From Rhizobium etli CFN 42 (GTDB lineage: Bacteria > Pseudomonadota > Alphaproteobacteria > Rhizobiales > Rhizobiaceae): a stretch of DNA of 64,000 nucleotides. This document shows, piece by piece, positions 57,046 to 64,000 of this stretch. The stretch covers positions 2,421,001 through 2,485,000 of the forward strand of contig NC_007761.1 in NCBI RefSeq assembly GCF_000092045.1, written 5' to 3'. Below the pieces are notes generated by a model. The model made no database searches, was not told the DNA's origin, and worked only from the letters and a program-made list of their open reading frames with translations. Position 1 is the stretch's first letter. Each line of letters begins with the position of its first letter. The position numbers and the translations under genes are program-made.

Positions 57046-58725
57046 TCAGCGATCGCGGAATCGATTGGTGATCGGATAGCGCCGGTCGCGGCCGAAGTTC
57101 TTCTTGGTGATCTTCACGCCCGGCGCCGATTGCCGGCGCTTATATTCGGCGAGATAGAGCAGATGCTCGACCCGGTGAACGGTCGCTACGTCATGGCCGC
57201 GCGCGACGATCTCCTCGACAGCCATTTCCTTCTCGACCAAGCACTCGAGAATATCGTCGAGAACGGGATAAGGCGGCAGCGAATCCTGATCCTTTTGATC
57301 GGGACGCAGCTCGGCCGATGGTGCCTTGTCGATGATATTTTGCGGAATCACTTCACCCGACGGGCCTAGCGCGCCCGGCGGCACATTCTCGTTGCGCCAG
57401 CGGGCCAGCGCATAGACCTGCATCTTGTAGAGGTCTTTGATCGGATTGAAGCCGCCGTTCATGTCGCCATACAGCGTGGCGTAGCCGACCGACATTTCCG
57501 ACTTGTTGCCCGTCGTCACCACCATCGCGCCGAATTTGTTGGAGATCGCCATCAGGATGACGCCGCGCGCGCGGCTCTGCAAGTTCTCCTCGGTGATTCC
57601 GCTCTCCGTACCCTCGAAGAGGTTGGACAGCGCGCTGCTGAAGCCGGTTACCGGCTGTTCGATCGGCACGATGTCATAGCGGCAGCCGAGCGCCTTGGCG
57701 CAGTCGGCTGCATCCTTCAGTGAATCTTCCGAGGTGTAACGATAGGGCAGCATGACCGTTCGCACCCGCTCCTCTCCGAGAGCGTCGACCGCGATCGCTG
57801 TGCAGATCGCCGAGTCGATGCCGCCGGAAAGGCCGAGAACGACGGTCTTGAAACCATTTTTGTTGACGTAGTCGCGGAAGCCGAGCAGGCAGGCGCGATA
57901 ATCGGCCTCCTCGTCCTCGGGGATACGCGCCATCGGTCCTTCGGCGCAGTGCCAGCCCGCTTCCCCACGTTTCCATGTCGTCACCGCAAGCGCTGTCTCG
58001 AACTGGCTCATCTGAAAGGCGAGCGATTTGTCGGCGTTGAAGGCGAAGCTCGCCCCATCGAACACGAGCTCGTCCTGCCCCCCGAGCTGGGCGGCATAAA
58101 TCAGCGGCAGGCCGGTCTCGATCACCTGCTTCAGTACCACCTGGTGACGGATATCGACCTTGCCGCGATAATAGGGGGACCCGTTCGGCGACAGCAGGAT
58201 CTCCGCCCCGCTTTCGGCCAGCGTCTCGCAAACGCCGAGATCACCCCAGATATCTTCGCAGATTGGAATGCCGAGCCGCACGCCGCGGAAATTCACCGGC
58301 CCCGGCATGGCCCCCTGCACGAAAACCCGCTTCTCGTCGAACTCGCCGTAATTCGGTAGATCGACCTTGTCGCGAACCGCGACGACCTTGCCGCCGTCAA
58401 GCACGGCGACAGAATTATAGCGTCCGGTCTGATCCTGCCGCGGGAAACCTATGACGACGCCCGGCCCGCCATCGGCGGTATCGGCCGCAAGGCTTTCCAC
58501 CGCCTTCCAGCAGGCACGGATGAAGGCCGGCTTCAGCACCAGGTCTTCCGGCGGATAGCCGGAGATGAAAAGCTCGGTCAACACGAGCAGATGCGCGCCC
58601 TCTCGGCCTGCATCAGCGCGTGCTTCACGTGCCTTGGCAAGATTGCCGGCGACATCACCGACCGTGGGATTGAGCTGGCCGATAGCGATGCGGAAGATAT
58701 CGGAGAGAGCGTTTTCCTGTGTCAT
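57046..58725 (-). CDS. nadE: glutamine-dependent NAD+ synthetase
   Basis: Last step of NAD synthesis, with ammonia from glutamine. 559 residues. The N-terminal nitrilase-type glutaminase carries the Glu-Lys-Cys triad E51, K120 and C156 (GIPICEDIWGD). The C-terminal synthetase domain has the ATP pyrophosphatase loop SGGIDS at residues 300-305 and the TGNKSEMSVGYATLYGD motif. Complete and normal in length. Confidence 0.96.
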   Translation of the reverse strand: MTQENALSDIFRIAIGQLNPTVGDVAGNLAKAREARADAGREGAHLLVLTELFISGYPPEDLVLKPAFIRACWKAVESLAADTADGGPGVVIGFPRQDQTGRYNSVAVLDGGKVVAVRDKVDLPNYGEFDEKRVFVQGAMPGPVNFRGVRLGIPICEDIWGDLGVCETLAESGAEILLSPNGSPYYRGKVDIRHQVVLKQVIETGLPLIYAAQLGGQDELVFDGASFAFNADKSLAFQMSQFETALAVTTWKRGEAGWHCAEGPMARIPEDEEADYRACLLGFRDYVNKNGFKTVVLGLSGGIDSAICTAIAVDALGEERVRTVMLPYRYTSEDSLKDAADCAKALGCRYDIVPIEQPVTGFSSALSNLFEGTESGITEENLQSRARGVILMAISNKFGAMVVTTGNKSEMSVGYATLYGDMNGGFNPIKDLYKMQVYALARWRNENVPPGALGPSGEVIPQNIIDKAPSAELRPDQKDQDSLPPYPVLDDILECLVEKEMAVEEIVARGHDVATVHRVEHLLYLAEYKRRQSAPGVKITKKNFGRDRRYPITNRFRDR

Positions 58726-58914
58726 GTCATTTATTTAGCCTGCGGCTCCCGTTACCGCAACACGTTCGCGACCAAAGCGTTGCATCGAGCTCACGAATTT
58801 TTCGTGAACAGGCGCGCTGGAGGCTTACGGCACCGATGGATTGCAATTTACCGGCGGAGCGGAATACTGACGCATGAAAGCGGCAGCATCGATAACGGTC
58901 ATCGGAAACAGGCC

Positions 58915-59445
58915 ATGAATAACTTTTCGAACTTCGTGCACCATCATTTCGACAAACCGGCCGACGAACTCGGCGACACGGAAAAGCGCGTGCTGGCGAA
59001 AGCGCACGAGCGCAAGATCATCTCGACCGATGTCAACGCCGCCTTTTCTGCCGAGGCCTCTTTTGGAGAACGTATCGCCGACAGCATCGCTCGTGTCGGC
59101 GGCTCATGGTCCTTCATCCTCGGCTTCCTGGCCTTCCTCGTCGTCTGGACGATAATCAACACCATCGTTTTGGCGAGTGGCGCCTTCGATCCCTATCCCT
59201 TCGTCTTCCTGAACCTGATCTTGTCGATGCTCGCCGCCATCCAGGCGCCGATCATCATGATGTCGCAGAATCGTCAGGCTGAGCGCGACCGCTTCGCGGC
59301 GGCCAAGGATTACGAAGTCAATCTCAAAGCCGAACTCGAAGTGCTCTCCTTGCACCAGAAGATCGATATGCGCGTCCTGACCGAGCTGACGGCGCTGCGC
59401 GAAGACGTCGCTCGTCTCAGCGCGGCGCTCGCAGCCAAGACCTGA
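58915..59445 (+). CDS. DUF1003 membrane protein
   Basis: 176 residues from the ATG at 58915. Two membrane helices (WSFILGFLAFLVVWTIINTIVLA and FVFLNLILSMLAAIQAPIIMM) with the DUF1003 hallmark FDPYPFVFLNLILS between them, followed by a cytoplasmic helical tail (AAKDYEVNLKAELEVLSLHQKID). Function of this family is not established. The frame stays open upstream across the nadE start, but this ATG is the first that gives the family N-terminus. Divergent from nadE. Confidence 0.87.
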   Translation: MNNFSNFVHHHFDKPADELGDTEKRVLAKAHERKIISTDVNAAFSAEASFGERIADSIARVGGSWSFILGFLAFLVVWTIINTIVLASGAFDPYPFVFLNLILSMLAAIQAPIIMMSQNRQAERDRFAAAKDYEVNLKAELEVLSLHQKIDMRVLTELTALREDVARLSAALAAKT

Positions 59446-59462
59446 CGCGGGGCATCCTCAAA

Positions 59463-59864
59463 TCAACGGGGCGGATACCTGTCATATTGCGGCAGACCAT
59501 CTGTTATGTCGTAGAAGTCCCCCTTGTCGATGCAATAGATGTGATGGCTGAAGGCAAGGCCGCTCGGTTCGTCGAAAGCTCCGGCCAGGACCGAAACCTC
59601 CGGCGAGTCATCCCCCTGCCAAAACAGCGCGGAGCCGCAATTGGCGCAGAAGCCGCGTTTCGCCTCGCCGCTCGACCGATACCAACGGACTGCGCCGGGA
59701 TCCTCCACCGAAAGCGCCGCGCGGGGCACGTTGACCGCAGCATAATAGAGTCCTGTCTGCCGGCGGCATTGGGAACAGTGGCAACCGACGACAGGCCCGG
59801 GCTTTGCCCGAATTGAAAATCGCACGGCGCCGCAAAGACAGCCGCCTGTATGTTGTTCGCTCAT
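59463..59864 (-). CDS. GFA/CENP-V family zinc protein
   Basis: 133 residues from the ATG at 59862-59864. Zinc ligands of the glutathione-dependent formaldehyde-activating enzyme family: GGCLCGAVRF, CHCSQCRRQTG and RGFCANCGSALFW. True formaldehyde activation is proved for few members, so only the family is claimed. Convergent with the DUF1003 gene, 17 bp between stops. Confidence 0.9.
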   Translation of the reverse strand: MSEQHTGGCLCGAVRFSIRAKPGPVVGCHCSQCRRQTGLYYAAVNVPRAALSVEDPGAVRWYRSSGEAKRGFCANCGSALFWQGDDSPEVSVLAGAFDEPSGLAFSHHIYCIDKGDFYDITDGLPQYDRYPPR

Positions 59865-60140
59865 GATCGCTCTCCCCTCGCTCCTGGAGAAACTTGCGGC
59901 CACGAGACCTCGTCGTCAAATCCATTCCCCTGAACGAATGATCAGAAATCTTGAAGCGTTCACGGGCCGCCGGTTGTTGCCCGTTGACAACACCCGCCGA
60001 TCTCCTCTCGTCACTGCGTTGAACCGGACACTGTTATCGGTGATACTATAGGCTCAATTTATGCAACCGCCGGGAGGCTGACATGAGAGCGACCCTGTCC
60101 AGACAGAAAGGAAACATCGCCCACAAGGACATTCTGCTTC

Positions 60141-61979
<1,839 letters not shown>

Positions 61980-61988
61980 AAAGCAATA

Positions 61989-62015
61989 AAAAACCCGGCG
62001 TCACTCCGGGTTTTT
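61989..62015. terminator. bidirectional terminator
   Basis: Stem AAAAACCCGG (61989-61998) / CCGGGTTTTT (62006-62015), T-tract on both strands, between two convergent genes. Confidence 0.88.
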
Positions 62016-62036
62016 GTCACCCGTTTCGGCCTGTCC

Positions 62037-63410
62037 TCAGCCGTTGGCGACCATGCGCTTCTCGTCGCGGCCGCCCTTCATGCGCTCGGCAAGCAGGAAG
62101 GCGAGCTCGAGCGCCTGGTCGGAGTTGAGGCGCGGATCGCAGTGCGTGTGGTAGCGGTCCTGCAGGTCGTCGGCGGTGACGGCGCGGGCGCCGCCGGTAC
62201 ATTCCGTCACGTCCTTGCCGGTCATTTCGACATGGATGCCGCCGGGATGCGTGCCTTCCGCGCGGTGGATCTGGAAGAAGCTTTCGACTTCCGACAGAAT
62301 CCGTTCGAAGGGACGGGTCTTGTAGTTGTTGAGCGTGATCGTGTTGCCGTGCATGGGATCGCAGGACCAGACGACCTTGCGGCCTTCACGCTCGACAGCG
62401 CGAATGAGACGCGGCAGATTTTCGGCGACTTTTTCGTGGCCGAAGCGGCAGATCAGAGTCAGGCGCCCGGCTTCATTCCCCGGATTCAGAATGTCGATCA
62501 GCTGCAGCAAATCGTCGGCCTGCAGCGATGGGCCGCATTTCAGGCCGATCGGGTTCTTGATGCCGCGGCAATATTCGACATGCGCATGGTCGGCCTGGCG
62601 CGTGCGGTCGCCGATCCAGATCATGTGGCCTGACGTGGCATACCAGTCGCCGGAGGTGGAATCGATGCGTGTCAGTGCCTCCTCGTAGCCGAGCAGCAGC
62701 GCTTCATGGCTGGTGAAGAAATCGGTCTCGCGCAGGCTCGGATGGTTTTCCGAGGTGATGCCGATCGCCTTCATGAAATCCATGGTTTCGCTGATGCGGT
62801 CGGCAAGCTTGCGGTAACGCTCGCCTTGAGGGCTGTCCTTGACGAAACCGAGCATCCACTGATGCACGTTTTCGAGATTAGCGTAGCCGCCCATCGCAAA
62901 GGCGCGCAGAAGGTTCAGCGTCGCGGCCGACTGGCGATAGGCCATGGCTTGGCGTTCCGGGTTCGGAATGCGCGACTCCTCAGTGAATTCGATGCCGTTG
63001 ATGATGTCACCGCGATAGGCGGGCAGCGTCACGTCGCCCTGCTTCTCGACGTTGGATGAGCGCGGCTTGGCGAACTGGCCGGCGATGCGGCCGACCTTGA
63101 CGACCGGAAGCTGCGCGCCGAAGGTCAGCACCACAGCCATCTGCAGGAAGGCGCGGAAGAAATCGCGAATATTGTCGGCGCCGTGTTCGGCAAAGCTCTC
63201 GGCGCAGTCGCCGCCCTGCAGTAGGAAGCCGTTACCCTCGGCGACATTGGCGAGATGCTTCTTCAGGCGGCGCGCCTCGCCTGCGAAGACGAGCGGCGGA
63301 TAGCTGGCGAGCGTGGCCTCCGTTGCCGCCAAAGCAGCTGCATCGGGATATTCGGGAACCTGCAGGATCGGTTTCTGCCGCCAGCTGCTCGGGGTCCAGT
63401 TCTCTGCCAT
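62037..63410 (-). CDS. class II 3-deoxy-D-arabino-heptulosonate 7-phosphate synthase
   Basis: Catalyses the same step as the class I enzyme encoded at 55131 but belongs to the unrelated plant-like class II family. 457 residues from the ATG at 63408-63410, with GAGG nine bases before it; an in-frame ATG at 63434 touches its own GAGGA and is less likely. Motifs: [15 protein letters not shown] (the metal-site Cys), [36 protein letters not shown] and CDPMHGNT. A promoter-like TTTGCA-N16-CTATAA lies on the minus strand near 63465-63492. No leader peptide or attenuator was found before it. Confidence 0.95.
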   Translation of the reverse strand: MAENWTPSSWRQKPILQVPEYPDAAALAATEATLASYPPLVFAGEARRLKKHLANVAEGNGFLLQGGDCAESFAEHGADNIRDFFRAFLQMAVVLTFGAQLPVVKVGRIAGQFAKPRSSNVEKQGDVTLPAYRGDIINGIEFTEESRIPNPERQAMAYRQSAATLNLLRAFAMGGYANLENVHQWMLGFVKDSPQGERYRKLADRISETMDFMKAIGITSENHPSLRETDFFTSHEALLLGYEEALTRIDSTSGDWYATSGHMIWIGDRTRQADHAHVEYCRGIKNPIGLKCGPSLQADDLLQLIDILNPGNEAGRLTLICRFGHEKVAENLPRLIRAVEREGRKVVWSCDPMHGNTITLNNYKTRPFERILSEVESFFQIHRAEGTHPGGIHVEMTGKDVTECTGGARAVTADDLQDRYHTHCDPRLNSDQALELAFLLAERMKGGRDEKRMVANG

Positions 63411-63598
63411 TTCACTAACCTCACTCACATCCATTCCTCGGATGCCCTGTCTTAATATCCGGCGGCTTATAGACCTTTAGATCAAGCTTGCAAAGGCCAA
63501 TCACCGGAAGCTTTAAACCAGCATATACCATGTCGATTTCCCCATATTTCAGACTTTGCATGTAGAAACTGACGGAGTTTCAACATCGGGGACATGTC
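63411..63598. other. divergent promoter region, class II DAHP synthase / TadG-like gene
   Basis: 188 bp with the predicted minus-strand promoter and a GGGGA ribosome site (63588-63592) before the plus-strand gene. No structure comparable to the class I attenuator. Confidence 0.45.
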
Positions 63599-64000
63599 AT
63601 GGCGATCCTTCCGCCCGGCTTCATATCGAACCGATCGGGCAATTTCGGCATCATGACGGCATTGCTGATGGTGCCGCTCATGGGTGCGGCCGGCATGGCG
63701 GTGGATGTGGCCCACGCACTGAGCCTGAGAACCCAGCTCTACGCCGCCGCCGATGCTGCGGCCGTCGGTTCGATCGCCGAAAAATCGGGCGCGGTCGCCG
63801 CCGCAATGACAATGAACGGCAACGGCACGGTCTCGCTTGGCAAGACCGACGCCCGCAACATCTTCATGTCTCAGACGTCGGGTGAGCTGACCGACATTCA
63901 TATCGATCTCGGCATCGACGTCACCAAGACCGCCAATAAGCTGAACTCGCAGGTTTCCTTCACCGCGACCGTGCCGACGACCTTCATGCGCATTTTTGGC
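63599..64000 (+). CDS. TadG-like Flp pilus assembly protein (5' part)
   Basis: 134 codons visible; the gene runs off the window. Start at the ATG 63599, GGGGA upstream. The N-terminus (FISNRSGNFGIMTALLMVPLMGAAGMAVDVAHAL) carries the single membrane helix of TadE/TadG_N proteins with the LRTQLYAAADAAAVG stretch that follows it in TadG-type proteins. Such proteins belong to Tad/Flp pilus systems or are free-standing; the rest of the locus is not visible. Confidence 0.85.
   Translation, partial: MAILPPGFISNRSGNFGIMTALLMVPLMGAAGMAVDVAHALSLRTQLYAAADAAAVGSIAEKSGAVAAAMTMNGNGTVSLGKTDARNIFMSQTSGELTDIHIDLGIDVTKTANKLNSQVSFTATVPTTFMRIFG

Overview
The window is a 64 kb piece of the main chromosome of a Rhizobium species, most likely of the R. 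leguminosarum/R. etli group. The evidence is the high GC content, the rhizobial proteins (CckA, a growth-pole-ring-type giant protein, a DksA that has lost its zinc cysteines, a malic enzyme fused to a phosphotransacetylase domain, class II DAHP synthase) and typical rhizobial intergenic palindromes. I saw no phage, insertion sequence, CRISPR array, rRNA or tRNA.

Layout. 1-5 kb: the 3' part of alaS is cut by the window edge; then recA with a LexA box, and a pseudouridine catabolic pair (psuK, psuG). 5-14 kb: the cell-cycle hybrid kinase CckA, divergent from a FliO-like membrane protein; a DUF1062 protein; DksA with a TTG start; SixA; and a YcjX/YcjF-like pair. 14-18.5 kb: a small exported protein, the folate operon folP-folB-folK, a DUF922 putative protease, a probable alpha-r8/MmgR-like small RNA, a 2Fe-2S ferredoxin and an Hpt phosphotransfer protein. 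18.5-26 kb: a divergent promoter region with a perfect CtrA site (TTAA-N7-TTAAC) drives a 2,324-residue coiled-coil membrane protein, a homologue of Agrobacterium GPR / Sinorhizobium RgsE. It contains ten in-register 132-bp repeats.

26-35 kb: an isochorismatase-family hydrolase, a twice-frameshifted P-loop kinase pseudogene, a hypothetical gene, a D,D-carboxypeptidase, a GAF-GGDEF-PilZ protein, and an Mla-type lipid transport operon (STAS-MlaE, MlaF, MlaD, lipoprotein). 34-43 kb: a dipeptide epimerase overlapping an MFS gene tail to tail, an LpxH-like hydrolase, a histidine phosphatase, an FAD-linked oxidase and malic enzyme. 43-49 kb: a LacI-controlled sugar/polyol ABC operon with two dehydrogenase/isomerase genes and an HTH-only RpiR gene at its end; two identical operators lie 21 bp apart. 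49-53 kb: a structured gene-free stretch, an RNase H homologue, and an ECF sigma factor of the SigJ/ECF42 type flanked by DGPF (YCII) and VOC genes.

54-64 kb: bluB behind a cobalamin riboswitch; a class I DAHP synthase preceded by what looks like a complete transcription attenuator (a 24-codon leader peptide with Phe-Tyr-Trp-Tyr, competing hairpins and a U6 terminator, with a promoter placed so that the transcript would begin at the leader AUG); a TolB-like propeller, nadE, a DUF1003 protein, a GFA protein, an ABC exporter, a class II DAHP synthase and the start of a TadG-like gene.

The most interesting signals are the aromatic (FYWY) attenuator of the class I DAHP synthase, within 6 kb of an unrelated second DAHP synthase; the giant repeat protein with its CtrA site; and the candidate small RNA near 17.45 kb. 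All assignments come from reading the sequence and recalling protein families; no searches or folding programs were run.
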